From positions 1-64,000 of the forward strand of contig NZ_JAPDDP010000043.1 in the NCBI RefSeq assembly GCF_027587195.1: a stretch of 64,000 nucleotides of DNA. The letters run 5' to 3'. The notes beneath the pieces are model-generated. The model made no database searches. It saw only the letters and a list, made by a program, of their open reading frames with translations, and was not told the origin of the DNA. This DNA comes from Solirubrobacter phytolaccae. Lineage in GTDB: Bacteria; Actinomycetota; Thermoleophilia; Solirubrobacterales; Solirubrobacteraceae. The position numbers and the translations under genes are program-made. Shown here piece after piece: positions 1 to 9,060 of this stretch; the first letter of the stretch is position 1, and every line of letters starts with the position of its first letter.

Positions 1-2109
1 TCGACGCGTCCGGGCACCGGCGTGACCTCCACCTGAAGGGCTCGGGCCGGACGCCGTTCGCCCACGGCGATCGCCGGCTGCGCCCGCGTGCGGCAGCTGC
101 GCGAGGGCCTCGACGACGTCCTCGTGCGCGCCGCGGGCGGCGGCGAGCTCCGCGCGACCGAGCTGGACGTCGGCGACGTGGTTCTCGAAGACGGCCTCGG
201 GGACGGACAGGCGGTCCGCGGCGTCGAAGTCGCCGCGCAGGGCCGCGACGCTCACGGCCGCGAGGTACGCGGGCGCCTGTGCGGCGAGCTCGTCGGACTC
301 GAGCGCGAACGCGTGCGCGCGGGCGGCGAGCACCGCGGCGTCGTCCCAGCTCCCGGCGGCGAGCGCGGCCCTCGAGCGCGTCGCGTGCAAGCGGGCCGCC
401 ACCACGAGCGACCCGCCGGCCGGGCCGCCCACCGTCGCCTGCGCCGCCTGGGGCTCGTCGTCCGCGAGCAGGATCGTCGCACGGTGCGAGACGAGCACCC
501 CCTCGCTCCGCGCGGCGAGCGCGCGCGCCTCGTCGCGCCGCCCACTCCAGTACAGCCCGAGCATGAGCCAGCCGGCCGCGGGTCCGGGCGACGCCTCGAG
601 CGCGATCGCCCGCTCGGCCCAGTCGATCGCGTCCTGCGCCCGCAGCCGCAGCACGGCGAGGAACGCGGTCCGCTCGGCGACCCGCGCCGCGAGCACGCGG
701 TCAGCGCCCTCTTCGCCCGTCAGCGCCGACCAGGCGCGGCGCAGGCGGCGCTCCGCCTCTTCGCCGTGGCCCGTGCCGAGTGCGACGTAGGCCAGCGCGT
801 TGTCGAGCGCCGGGCCTGGTGCGAAGCCGTCCGTCGTGGTCGCGAGGGCGCGGGCGCGCGGGCTGTCGCCGGCGTACATCGCCGCTTCGATCGCGCCGAG
901 CACGCGGTGTTCGCGCGACGCGCGGTTCGCGCTCAGCTTCGCCGCCGCCTCCAGGGCCCAGACGGCGGGGCGCCACTGGCGGGCGGCGCCGCAGCGCGCG
1001 GCGTACGATTCCAGGTCGGCGGCGAGCGGCTCGTCCGGGCCCGGCTCGGCGGCCACGCGGTGGCGCAGCGCGCCCTCTTCGTCGCCGATCGCCGCGGCCG
1101 CCGCGGTGTGCAGTCGCGCGCGCCGGCCCGGGGCGAGGTCCTGGTAGACGGCGGCGCGGATCAGCGGGTGCACGAAGCGGACCTCGGCCTCGCCGCCCAG
1201 CTCGAGCAGGTGCTCGGCCACGGGCACGTCGAGCGCGTCGAACGGCGCGTCCACCGCGGCCACGCGCGCGACGAGACCCAGAGGCGCCCGCAAGCCGAGC
1301 ACGGCCGCGGCCTCGACCAGGCCGCGCGCGCCCTCTGGCAACGAGCGCAGCTGCGCGGTGACCACCTCCGCGAACGAGTGCGGGGCGGGCAACGTCGTGT
1401 AGGGGTCGCCCCAGGCGCCGGGCGGAACCTCGCGCAGCAGCGCCCGCGCGTGGAGCGGGTTGCCCGCGCTGTGCTCACGGAGCCGCCGGGCGCCGCGCGC
1501 CGACAGGACCACGCCGGTGCCGTGCGCGAGCTCGCCCACGTCGTCGGCGGTCAGCGGCTCGAGCAGCACGCCGCGCGCGGTCTTGCGGAGCCCGTCCGGC
1601 AGCCGCGCCGTCTCGCCGGCGCGCACGACCAGCACCACGAGCACGGCGTCGTGGACGAGCCGGCGCACGGTGAACAGCAGGGCGCGCAACGACTCCGCGT
1701 CCGCCCACTGCGTGTCGTCGACGACCACCACCGCCGGCTGCAGCGTCCCGAGCACGTCGAGCAGCAGCGAGCCGGCCTCGACGTGCCCGCCGGCGTCGGT
1801 CCTCCGCCCCGCGTGCCGCAGCAGCTGATCGGCGACCCCGAGCGCCACGCCGGTCTCGGACTCGTCCCCGCTGGCACGGAGCACGGCCACGTCGACCGAC
1901 GCCAGGAAGCGCTCGACGAGCGCCGTCTTGCCGATCCCGGGCTCCCCCTCGACCAGCACGGCACGCGGTGAACCCTCGCGCGCGACGGCCCACTCGTCGG
2001 CGAGCACGTCCAGGTCGCGCCGGCGGCCGACGAACGGTGCGAGGTCGTTCCCGGTGGTTCGTGCGCGAGTCAGACCTACACCCTCGCCGGAACGGGCACG
2101 GGTTGTCAA
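1..2109 (-). CDS. LuxR-family-type ATPase regulator, 3' part outside window
   Basis: The leftward frame reads a P-loop ATPase of the large LuxR/AAA regulator type. It begins near a conserved FVGRRRDLDVL segment, followed by a Walker A loop (EGEPGIGKTALVERF) and a Walker B-like VVVVDDTQWAD. Long alanine/leucine-rich helical repeats of the TPR kind follow. The protein runs off the left edge, so any C-terminal LuxR HTH cannot be seen. It resembles the complete regulator at 51490-54198 in architecture. The start is unclear: the conserved part begins around 2055, no good ribosome site is visible, and the TTG at 2109 or CTG at 2073 are the candidates in frame. It is divergent from the GH106-type gene, so it may be that gene's regulator, which is inference from position only. 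Confidence 0.75.
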   Translation of the reverse strand, partial: MTTRARSGEGVGLTRARTTGNDLAPFVGRRRDLDVLADEWAVAREGSPRAVLVEGEPGIGKTALVERFLASVDVAVLRASGDESETGVALGVADQLLRHAGRRTDAGGHVEAGSLLLDVLGTLQPAVVVVDDTQWADAESLRALLFTVRRLVHDAVLVVLVVRAGETARLPDGLRKTARGVLLEPLTADDVGELAHGTGVVLSARGARRLREHSAGNPLHARALLREVPPGAWGDPYTTLPAPHSFAEVVTAQLRSLPEGARGLVEAAAVLGLRAPLGLVARVAAVDAPFDALDVPVAEHLLELGGEAEVRFVHPLIRAAVYQDLAPGRRARLHTAAAAAIGDEEGALRHRVAAEPGPDEPLAADLESYAARCGAARQWRPAVWALEAAAKLSANRASREHRVLGAIEAAMYAGDSPRARALATTTDGFAPGPALDNALAYVALGTGHGEEAERRLRRAWSALTGEEGADRVLAARVAERTAFLAVLRLRAQDAIDWAERAIALEASPGPAAGWLMLGLYWSGRRDEARALAARSEGVLVSHRATILLADDEPQAAQATVGGPAGGSLVVAARLHATRSRAALAAGSWDDAAVLAARAHAFALESDELAAQAPAYLAAVSVAALRGDFDAADRLSVPEAVFENHVADVQLGRAELAAARGAHEDVVEALAQLPHAGAAGDRRGRTASGPSPSGGGHAGARTRR

Positions 2110-2275
2110 CGCGCCCGTAGACGAGCCGCCGCCGACCCGCAGACGAAGCGCGTCAGGTCGAGGGCAACCCCGGTAGCGAACGCAGCGCGTGCGTTGGCAC
2201 GCTCTCGTGGTCTGGTGCGGTCGGTTGTGGTCGAACCGTGCACCGGAGGAGTGGTACACGCACTAGGAGGAGAGC

Positions 2276-5200
2276 ATGAGAGGCAACACACGCCGGCGCG
2301 TCACGCTGACGGCCGCGTTGGTGCTGGTGACGGGCGGTGTGGCCGCCTTCAGCGTACTGCCGAGCCAGGCCGCGGACGACGCGACCGCCCAGGTCAACTA
2401 CTGGCGGGGCCTGAACCCCGTCACGGCGCTCACGAGCGACACGTTCAAGACGCCACCGGCCACCGATCACCCGTGGGTGCGCTGGAACTGGCCGCCCGCC
2501 GCGGTGACGATCCCGCAGCTGGAGGCCGAGCTCGAGCAGCTGCACGCCGCCGGCATCCGCGGCGTCGAGATCGGCCAGGGCGGCAACCCCACCAACGAGC
2601 AGCTCACCGCGATCCTCAAGAAGGCGAACGCGCTCGGCATCACGGTCGGGGTCAAGTACGCCGGCGGCGCGCCCGCGACCGGCAGCTGGGTCAACACCAA
2701 CGACTACACGCGCAAGACGCTCAACAACAGCCGGACCACGGTCAACGGCGGTGAGACGTTCACGGGCGCGTTGCCCGGCACCGGCACGATCGTCGCCGTC
2801 CAGGCCTTCCGCTGCACCGCCACCCCGTGCCCGACGACCGGCGCGCGTGAGCTCGACCGCACCAGCCAGATCGACCTCACCTCCCAGCTCACCGGCACCA
2901 ACACGGACGGCTTCTTCAAGGGCACGACCGCGGGCAGCCTGACGTGGACCGCCCCCGCCGGCGGCCAGTGGCTGATCGTCACCTTCCGCGCCGCCGCGCT
3001 GCAGGTCGCCCCCGAGGTGCTGAGCAAGGAGGGCACCGACGCCCTCATCGCCGGCTACGAGGCGCTGTGGACGCCGGAGCTCAAACAGCTCCTCAAGCAG
3101 AACCGCTCCGACCTGTTCGTCGACTCGCACGTGACCGACCCGTGGGGCACCGCGACCGACCTCTGGAGCTCGAATATCGAAGCGGACTTCCAGACCCGCG
3201 CCGGCTACGCCCTCAAGCCCGACCTCGCCGCGCTCTTCTACACCGACTTCAGCTACGCCGACAAGACGGACGAGCGCATCCGCACCGACTTCTACCAGGT
3301 GCGCAACGACCTCTTCATCGAGAACCGGATCACCCGCTTCCAGGACTGGGCGGCGAGCAACGGGCTCGCGCTCAGACTCCAGAACGAGGACCCCGTGGTC
3401 GGCGGCGCGGAGCCGCCCTACCAGGACCAGATCGACGTCGCCTACCACCAGCAGCGGCCCGAGTTCGAGTCGCTCTCCGGCGCCGACCAGATCGACATCT
3501 ACCGGCCGTTCGCGTCCGCCAACCACTGGAACGGCAACCCCTGGTACAGCACCGAGTGCTGCGCGGTCAGCGGCGGCAACTACCTCGAGACGCTGCAGGA
3601 CGTGCAGGTGCGGATGAACAAGGAGTTCGCCGCCGGCATCACCAAGCTCGTCTACCACATCTACCCCACCGACTACGCGACCACGAGCACGTACCCGGGC
3701 TACTCGAACTTCGGCCCGACGAGCTTCTCCGGCAGCTGGGGTCCGCGCAACCCGAACTGGACCGCGGACGCGCCCGCCGTCAACACGTGGATGGCCCGCA
3801 ACCAGCAGGTGCTCACGCAGGGCAAGGCGGACATGGACGTCGCCGTCTACCTGCACTCGTTCGAGTATCCGAACCTCACCAACGTCAACACCGACGGCTC
3901 CTACTACGGCAACAAGCAGTGGGACGACACGGGCCTCGAGCGCGCGGGCTACACGTGGGACTACCTGAACCCGCGGCTGCTCTCCACCCCGGAGGCGAAG
4001 GTCCGCGATGGCATCCTCGCGCCCGACGGTCCCTCCTACGGCGCGCTCCTGATCAACAGCGAGATCAACACGCCGAGCCATCCGGTGAAGACGTCGATGC
4101 CGATCGCCACCGCCCAGCGCATTTTCGCCCTCGCGAAGGACGGGCTGAAGGTCGTGATCGTCGGCAAGGCGCCCGACCGGGTCGAGGGCAAGGTCGGCTC
4201 GGACGCGGCCCTGCGCGCGATCATCACCGAGCTGCTCGCCCAGCCGACCGTCTCGCAGGTGGCGAACGAGGCGGCCGTGCCCGCCAAGCTGGCGCAGCTC
4301 GGCGTCCGCCCGGACGCGCAAGCCGCGCAGGCGTCCAACCTCGTCAGCGTCCACCGCGCCGACGACAGCACCGCCACGGACTACTACTTCCTCTACAACC
4401 AGGGCGCCGACGTGATCGACACGGCGACCTCGCGCAACAACGTGTTCGAGGACCCGGCGACCTGCCGCGTGCTCACGACCGTCGTCAACCGCTGCGTCGG
4501 GTCCGGCGCCGCGTTCGACCAGAGCGTGACCCTGAAGGGCACGGGCACGCCCTACCTGCTGGACACCGACTCGGGCGAGATCACGCCGATCGCGCAGTAC
4601 ACCACGGGCACCGGAACCGTCACCGTGCGCGTGAAGCTCGCGCGCGACGAGTCGACCGTGATCGCCCTCACCCGCCAGGCCGGCCGCTTCGGGGCCGCGC
4701 CCTCGCTGCACATCGTCGACACCAGCGCGAAGGACGCCGCGGTCGTCGGCGGCAGCCTCGTCGTTCGCGACACCAAGCCCGGCACCTACACCGCGACGCT
4801 GTCCGACGGTCGCACCGGCACCGGCACGATCGGCGCCGTGCCCGCCGCGATCGACCTCACGGGCGCCACCTGGCAGCTCGCCGCGGAGGACTGGAAGCCG
4901 GCGAACCCGCTCGGCACCACGGGCCAGGCCGGCTCGGCGGTCACGAAGGACGTCGTGAACGTGACGCTGAACGGGCTGAAGGCGTGGCCGGACATCCCGC
5001 AGCTCACCAGCGCGTCCGGCGTCGGCACCTACACCACGACCGTGAACCTGCCGGCCGCCGTGCCGAGCGCGATCCTCAGCCTCGGCCAAGCCGTGGACAC
5101 GATCAAGGTCACGGTCAACGGCACCGAGGTCGCGGTCGACCAGATCAGCGCGACCGCGGACATCGGCCCGGCGCTGAAGGCGGGCGCGAACACGCTGGTC

Positions 5201-5707
5201 GTCCGCGTCGCGACCACGCTCAACAACCGGCTCGCGCAGCTGTTCCCGGCGTCGGCCAACCGCGGCCACACGCAGAACTCCGGGCTGGTCGGGCCGGTCA
5301 CGCTCACCCCGTACGGTGAGGCCGCCGTCTACTCGCGCACGGACGTCCCCGGCACCGTGGGCGGCACCGTCCCGGCCACGCTCGCGCTCTCGCTGAAGGG
5401 CCCGGCGACGTTCGGCACGTTCACGCCGGGCGTCGAGAAGGAGTACACGGCGACCACCAGCGCCACCGTCATCTCCACCGCGGGCGACGCGACGCTGAGC
5501 GTCTCCGATCCCGGCCACCTCACCAATGGCGCGTTCACGCTCCCGGAGCCGCTGCGCGTGGAGCTCGCCAAGACCACGTGGACCGCGCCCGTGTCCAACG
5601 AGGAGGTGGGCATCACGTTCAAGCAGCTGGTGAAGCGCACCGATCCGCTGCGAACGGGCAGCTACAGCAGGACGGTCACGTTCACGCTGTCCACCACGAC
5701 CCCGTAA
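2276..5707 (+). CDS. Secreted GH106-type alpha-L-rhamnosidase-like glycoside hydrolase
   Basis: The 1143-residue protein starts with a Sec signal peptide (basic MRGNTRRR, hydrophobic core, likely cut after SQA near residue 32). The N-terminal catalytic part carries GH106-like features: the FKTPP...WVRWNWPP opening, the AAGIRGVEIGQ strand, the DSHV...WSSNIEADFQTRAGY block near residue 285-315, and the later EFESLSGAD, FASANHW and YSTECC segments. Beta-rich domains follow from about residue 830, including a sugar-binding-like sandwich. About 1100 residues is usual for this family. GH106 enzymes release L-rhamnose from plant pectic polysaccharides and glycans, so the protein probably acts outside the cell. 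A strong ribosome site, AGGAGGAG at 2265-2272, fixes the ATG. The divergent LuxR-type gene is a candidate regulator. Substrate is not readable from sequence; related unclassified clan members cannot be excluded. Confidence 0.75.
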   Translation: MRGNTRRRVTLTAALVLVTGGVAAFSVLPSQAADDATAQVNYWRGLNPVTALTSDTFKTPPATDHPWVRWNWPPAAVTIPQLEAELEQLHAAGIRGVEIGQGGNPTNEQLTAILKKANALGITVGVKYAGGAPATGSWVNTNDYTRKTLNNSRTTVNGGETFTGALPGTGTIVAVQAFRCTATPCPTTGARELDRTSQIDLTSQLTGTNTDGFFKGTTAGSLTWTAPAGGQWLIVTFRAAALQVAPEVLSKEGTDALIAGYEALWTPELKQLLKQNRSDLFVDSHVTDPWGTATDLWSSNIEADFQTRAGYALKPDLAALFYTDFSYADKTDERIRTDFYQVRNDLFIENRITRFQDWAASNGLALRLQNEDPVVGGAEPPYQDQIDVAYHQQRPEFESLSGADQIDIYRPFASANHWNGNPWYSTECCAVSGGNYLETLQDVQVRMNKEFAAGITKLVYHIYPTDYATTSTYPGYSNFGPTSFSGSWGPRNPNWTADAPAVNTWMARNQQVLTQGKADMDVAVYLHSFEYPNLTNVNTDGSYYGNKQWDDTGLERAGYTWDYLNPRLLSTPEAKVRDGILAPDGPSYGALLINSEINTPSHPVKTSMPIATAQRIFALAKDGLKVVIVGKAPDRVEGKVGSDAALRAIITELLAQPTVSQVANEAAVPAKLAQLGVRPDAQAAQASNLVSVHRADDSTATDYYFLYNQGADVIDTATSRNNVFEDPATCRVLTTVVNRCVGSGAAFDQSVTLKGTGTPYLLDTDSGEITPIAQYTTGTGTVTVRVKLARDESTVIALTRQAGRFGAAPSLHIVDTSAKDAAVVGGSLVVRDTKPGTYTATLSDGRTGTGTIGAVPAAIDLTGATWQLAAEDWKPANPLGTTGQAGSAVTKDVVNVTLNGLKAWPDIPQLTSASGVGTYTTTVNLPAAVPSAILSLGQAVDTIKVTVNGTEVAVDQISATADIGPALKAGANTLVVRVATTLNNRLAQLFPASANRGHTQNSGLVGPVTLTPYGEAAVYSRTDVPGTVGGTVPATLALSLKGPATFGTFTPGVEKEYTATTSATVISTAGDATLSVSDPGHLTNGAFTLPEPLRVELAKTTWTAPVSNEEVGITFKQLVKRTDPLRTGSYSRTVTFTLSTTTP

Positions 5708-5731
5708 GCACGCAGCCGTCGGCAGTCGCGG

Positions 5732-6625
5732 TCAGCCGCGGCTGCCGACGCGCTCGGGCCGGTTGAGCGTCTCGGGCGGCGGGACGCCCTCGCCCAGCTC
5801 CTTCTCGCGCTCGACCTCGGCGTTGATCTCGGCGCCGAACAGCAGCGCGACGTTCGTCAGCCAGAGCCAGAACACGAGCACGATCGCGCCGGCGAAGGCG
5901 CCGTAGATCGCGCCCGCGTTCGCGACCCGCGTGATGTAGAGCGAGAAGCCGTAGGACGCCAGCACCCACAGCAGCACGGCGATCGCGGCACCGGGCGTGA
6001 CCCAGCGGAACGAGCGGTGCTGCACGTCCGGCGTGACGTAGTACAGGAACGAGAACACGAGGGTCGCGACCAGCGCGGCGCCCGGCCAGCGCGCGATGTT
6101 CCAGACGCGGGCGACGTCCTCGCCGAACCCCGCGAACCCGAGCAGGTCCTGAGCGAAGCCGCCGCCGACGAAGACGAGCACCAGGCTGACGAGGATCAGC
6201 GCCATCAGCACGACGGTCGAGAGCACGTCGACGGTCTTGCGACGCAGGAAGCTGCGGCCGTTGGAGACGTCGAAGACGACGTTCAACGCGCGGCGCGCGG
6301 CTTCGAGCACCCCGGTGGTGCCGTACAGGGCGAGCACGGCGCTCACCACGAGCGTCGTGACGGCGGTGCCCTTGGCCTGCAGCGCCTGGCGCAGCGAGCT
6401 GTCGAGCGGCTGCAGCAGCGAGGACGGCACGACGTCGCGCAGGTAGCCGAGGATCGCGTCGTAGGTCGCCGGGTACTGCCCGACCAGGCCGAGCAGCGAC
6501 AGCGCCAGCAGCAGCGCCGGGAACAGCGACATCAGCGAGTAGTACGTCAACGCTGCCGCGTGATGCGTCATCTGGTCGTCGTAGAACGACTTGAGCGTCC
6601 GCTTGGTGATGGACCAGATGCGCAT
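5732..6625 (-). CDS. YihY/BrkB-family inner membrane protein
   Basis: The protein has 297 residues and about six hydrophobic segments, with the family opening FYDDQMTHHAAALTYYSLMSLFPALLL. It also shows the characteristic FNAVFDV-like region (ARRALNVVFDVSNGRSFLRRK), and ends with IYGAFAGAIVLVFWLWLTNVALLFGAEINAE followed by a charged cytoplasmic tail. These match the YihY/BrkB family, once misnamed ribonuclease BN. Members are integral membrane proteins of uncertain, possibly transport-related, role. It lies 42 bases downstream of the PRC-barrel/DUF2382 gene and may be the last gene of that leftward group. No strong ribosome site precedes the ATG. Confidence 0.9.
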   Translation of the reverse strand: MRIWSITKRTLKSFYDDQMTHHAAALTYYSLMSLFPALLLALSLLGLVGQYPATYDAILGYLRDVVPSSLLQPLDSSLRQALQAKGTAVTTLVVSAVLALYGTTGVLEAARRALNVVFDVSNGRSFLRRKTVDVLSTVVLMALILVSLVLVFVGGGFAQDLLGFAGFGEDVARVWNIARWPGAALVATLVFSFLYYVTPDVQHRSFRWVTPGAAIAVLLWVLASYGFSLYITRVANAGAIYGAFAGAIVLVFWLWLTNVALLFGAEINAEVEREKELGEGVPPPETLNRPERVGSRG

Positions 6626-6667
6626 ATGCGAGTGCGGCGAGCCTAGACGGCCCGCCGCATCGATGTT

Positions 6668-7447
6668 CTACTTGCGGGAGTCGTCCACGTCGACGCGCTC
6701 GGAGCGGACCGTGTCGGACACGGTCTTCTCCTCCGTCGTGACGTCCTTGTCGAGGCGCACGCGCTCCTTGGCGACGGCCTGCTTGTCGACGACGACCTCC
6801 TCCTCGTGGAGCACGACCTCGTGCTCCTCCTCGGAGATGGCCGGGCCGGCGTTGGCGTCGCCGCGGTTGGCGTCGGTGATCGGCTCGCGCTCGAGGCGGA
6901 CCTCTTCGCGACGGACGGGGACGGTCTTCGTGACCTCTTCCTCGACCACGTACTTCTTCAGGCGCACCTTGCCGGCTTCGCGCTCGGTGGTGCCGACGCG
7001 CAGCTCCTCCTCGGAGCGGGTCATCGCCTCGTCGGTGTTCGGGCCGCTCGTGTCCTGGCCCGGGCCGCCGCGCTCGTCGGTCGTCGTCGAGCGTCCGCTG
7101 CCGGAGGTGCTCACGCCCGCATCGCCGTCGTTGCCGCCGCGACCGTAGTGGCGGTAGAGCGCGTCCTCCTCCTGCGAGGAGAGCGCGCCGTCGGGATCGA
7201 CCTTCGGGGCATCCTTGACGGTGGCCTTCTCGAACGGGACGCTGACGCCGTTCTCGTTGGCCGTGGCGTCCTGGATCGGGACGAAGGACTGCTTGGTGCC
7301 GAACATGCCGGTGGTCACGAGGGCCCACTCGGGCGCGTCGCTGTCGGTGTCGAGGTAGATCTCCTCGATCTTGCCGATCTTGTCGCCGCTCGAGTCGAGC
7401 AGATCCTGGCCGCGCCAGCTGAGGATGTCCTGGGTGGTGGTGGCCAT
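6668..7447 (-). CDS. PRC-barrel and DUF2382 domain stress protein
   Basis: The 259-residue protein has an N-terminal PRC-barrel (residues about 8-75, LSWRGQDLLDSSGDKIGKIEEIYLD), a low-complexity Gly/Ser/Thr linker (about 100-140), and a C-terminal DUF2382 domain of alternating Glu/Val/Arg strands (about 148-255, KYVVEEEVTKTVPVRREEVRLER). The domain pair is common in actinobacteria and cyanobacteria and is often linked to desiccation or general stress; its biochemical role is not established. The start is fixed by GGAGG seven bases before the ATG at 7447. A longer in-frame extension overlaps the upstream gene and has no coding character. The gene follows the small membrane protein gene by 23 bases, so they are probably co-transcribed. 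Confidence 0.9.
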   Translation of the reverse strand: MATTTQDILSWRGQDLLDSSGDKIGKIEEIYLDTDSDAPEWALVTTGMFGTKQSFVPIQDATANENGVSVPFEKATVKDAPKVDPDGALSSQEEDALYRHYGRGGNDGDAGVSTSGSGRSTTTDERGGPGQDTSGPNTDEAMTRSEEELRVGTTEREAGKVRLKKYVVEEEVTKTVPVRREEVRLEREPITDANRGDANAGPAISEEEHEVVLHEEEVVVDKQAVAKERVRLDKDVTTEEKTVSDTVRSERVDVDDSRK

Positions 7448-7470
7448 GGTGGCCTCCTCTGTGTTGTGGG

Positions 7471-8076
7471 TCACGCCAGGCCGACCTTGTCGACCTTGCG
7501 ATGGAAATGGGTGCCGGCCTTGCCGCCGGCGAACGCGGCCAGCAACGTGCCCAGCAGGACCGCGGCGAGCGCGATCAAACCGGCGGTGGTCAGGGAGCCC
7601 TCGCCTACGGGGATGCGCGGGAGGTTGAGGTCCGAGAGCACGTTGTACTCGGCGCCGAAGAGCGCGCCGGCGACCGCCAGCGCGACCGTGACGACAAGAC
7701 CGATGAGCCACACGCCGAGTCCCTGGCGCGGGCCGTTGAAACGGGCCATGCGGCCGGCGACATAGCCGCCGCAGTAGTACGCGGCCAGCAGGATCACGAG
7801 CAGCAGCACGCCACCGACGATCCCGATCGTGGTCGCGTTGTCGGACGCGTCGGCGGTGTCCGCCGACGTGAGGCCGACGGCCGCGCCGGTCGCCGCGACC
7901 AGGGCGAGCAGCAACGTGGCGAAGCCGACCGCGACGAGCCAGCCGAAGCAGTCCGCGCCCCACGAGAAGCCGCCGAACTCCTCACGCTGCTGCTGGACGA
8001 CGTTCTTGCGCGTCGGCCGGGCGTTGGGCGTGTCGCTCTCGGCGACGGCGCCCTTGCGGGTGTCGATCGAAGCCAT
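7471..8076 (-). CDS. Small four-helix-type membrane protein, unknown function
   Basis: The 201-residue protein has a polar cytoplasmic N-terminus (about 35 residues, RPTRKNVVQQQREEFGG), then about four hydrophobic helices at roughly 40-70, 84-105, 120-145 and 160-185. It ends with a short basic tail (GGKAGTHFHRKVDKVGLA). A YYCGGYVAGRMARFNGPRQG segment after the second helix is typical of small actinobacterial membrane proteins of the TIGR04086-like kind, but I do not recognise a defined function. It sits two bases downstream of the TM-helix channel-like gene and 23 bases upstream of the PRC-barrel gene. A role in envelope stress is inference from neighbours. Confidence 0.85.
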   Translation of the reverse strand: MASIDTRKGAVAESDTPNARPTRKNVVQQQREEFGGFSWGADCFGWLVAVGFATLLLALVAATGAAVGLTSADTADASDNATTIGIVGGVLLLVILLAAYYCGGYVAGRMARFNGPRQGLGVWLIGLVVTVALAVAGALFGAEYNVLSDLNLPRIPVGEGSLTTAGLIALAAVLLGTLLAAFAGGKAGTHFHRKVDKVGLA

Positions 8077-8078
8077 GG

Positions 8079-8882
8079 TCAGACCGCCGGCGCGACGGCC
8101 GCGGGGCCGTTGCCGTCGGCGCGACGAGCGGCTTCGTCCTTGACGCGGCTCGCGTCGTCCTGGGCGCGCTCCTTGCCCACGCGCATGTCGTGCTTGACCT
8201 GGCCGCGCTGCTCCTGGCCCTTGTCGTAGGCGTCGGCGAGCATGCGGCCGGCAACCTCGCGGCCGCCGAGGCCGAACGCGAGCGCCATCGCGAGGAAGAC
8301 GCCGCCGATGAGCGCGGCGTAGGTGATCGTGACGATCTCCGACGCGATCTCGAGCTGGTTGAGGATCATGAACGTGGCGATCGCCATGACCAGCACGGGG
8401 ACGACCGACCCGACGACCTTGCCGGTGGGCGTGTCGCCCATCGTGCGGGCGACGAGCCCGCCGACGGCCGCGGCGATGACGCCGGCCACGACGAAGATCA
8501 GGATCGCGGCGACGACGTTCGGCAGGTACGCCGCGATCGTGGCGACGAAGTCCGTCAACGCGCCGATCCCGAGCTGCGATACCGCGATCGAGATGACGCC
8601 GAGGAAGATGAACCAGAACGCGATCGCGGCGATCACGCGGCTCGGCTTCAGGTCAGGTGCGACCTTGTTCACGTACTGCCCGGTTGAACCGTTGTGCAGG
8701 GCGCGGTCGAGGCCGACGCTGTCCAGGACCTTGGTCAGAAGGCCCTTGACGACGCGGGCGACGATGAAGCCGATGCCGAGGATCAGCAGGAAGCCGAGCA
8801 GCCGCGGCAGAAAGCCGACGAGGCTGTCGAGGCCCTGCTGGATCGAGTCGCTGACCTGAACGGCAGCGGTGAGCGTGGACAT
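8079..8882 (-). CDS. Mechanosensitive-channel-related TM-helix repeat protein
   Basis: The 267-residue protein has an N-terminal segment (VSDSIQQGLDSLVGFLPRLLGFLLILGIGFIVARVV) followed by about four more helices in two repeats of the conserved TM helix found in small MscS-related proteins. A conserved YLPNVVAAILIFVVAGVIAAAVGGLVA and an AFGLGGREVAGRMLADAYDKG pore-like segment stand near residues 135 and 210. The C-terminus is charged and probably cytoplasmic. It lacks the long beta and alpha-beta vestibule of full MscS channels, so a tension-gated pore role is only suggested. The ATG at 8882 was chosen because AGAGGGA lies just upstream and the hydrophobic repeat begins there. It is the first gene of the leftward group ending at BrkB. 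Confidence 0.85.
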   Translation of the reverse strand: MSTLTAAVQVSDSIQQGLDSLVGFLPRLLGFLLILGIGFIVARVVKGLLTKVLDSVGLDRALHNGSTGQYVNKVAPDLKPSRVIAAIAFWFIFLGVISIAVSQLGIGALTDFVATIAAYLPNVVAAILIFVVAGVIAAAVGGLVARTMGDTPTGKVVGSVVPVLVMAIATFMILNQLEIASEIVTITYAALIGGVFLAMALAFGLGGREVAGRMLADAYDKGQEQRGQVKHDMRVGKERAQDDASRVKDEAARRADGNGPAAVAPAV

Positions 8883-8950
8883 GAAGTCCCTCTCTGGAAG
8901 AAGTGCGAGGTGCAGCACGCCGGGGCGAACGCTGCTCTCGAACTTTCTCC

Positions 8951-8985
8951 TTTGCCGTCGCAAGTGAAACAGCGCCTGCGGCAAA
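8951..8985. promoter_or_regulatory. Imperfect inverted repeat TTTGCCG...CGGCAAA in divergent intergenic region
   Basis: TTTGCCG at 8951-8957 and its exact reverse complement CGGCAAA at 8979-8985 are separated by 21 bases. They lie between the channel-like gene (start 8882) and the TetR-SpoIIE fusion gene (start 9061). It may be an operator or a hairpin; no protein can be assigned from sequence alone. Confidence 0.35.
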
Positions 8986-9034
8986 TCTGACACCAGAAGC
9001 AGCATCTGCAACAACGCGTCACGTTTAGTCGCAG

Positions 9035-9048
9035 CTCTCCCGGGAGAG
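9035..9048. promoter_or_regulatory. 14-bp perfect palindrome CTCTCCCGGGAGAG, candidate TetR-type operator
   Basis: The sequence reads the same on both strands over 14 bases and ends 12 bases before the ATG of the gene encoding a TetR-type HTH. TetR-family proteins usually bind palindromes next to their own genes, so autoregulation is plausible. It also overlaps the untranslated leader, so an RNA hairpin effect is an alternative. Confidence 0.4.
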
Positions 9049-9060
9049 AATGCTGAGGAG

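Noticed and set aside
88-1971. Long open frame on the + strand over the LuxR-type gene
   Set aside because: Low-complexity Arg/Gly/Ala composition; the opposite strand encodes a clear ATPase with Walker motifs. It is a shadow caused by high GC.
2153-5518. 1121-residue open frame opposite the GH106-type gene
   Set aside because: Repetitive Val/Gly/Arg/Asp composition without motifs; the forward frame has a signal peptide, a ribosome site and family motifs.
5682-7328. 548-residue leftward frame spanning BrkB and DUF2382 genes
   Set aside because: It crosses two well-supported genes in another frame and has low-complexity Arg-rich sequence.
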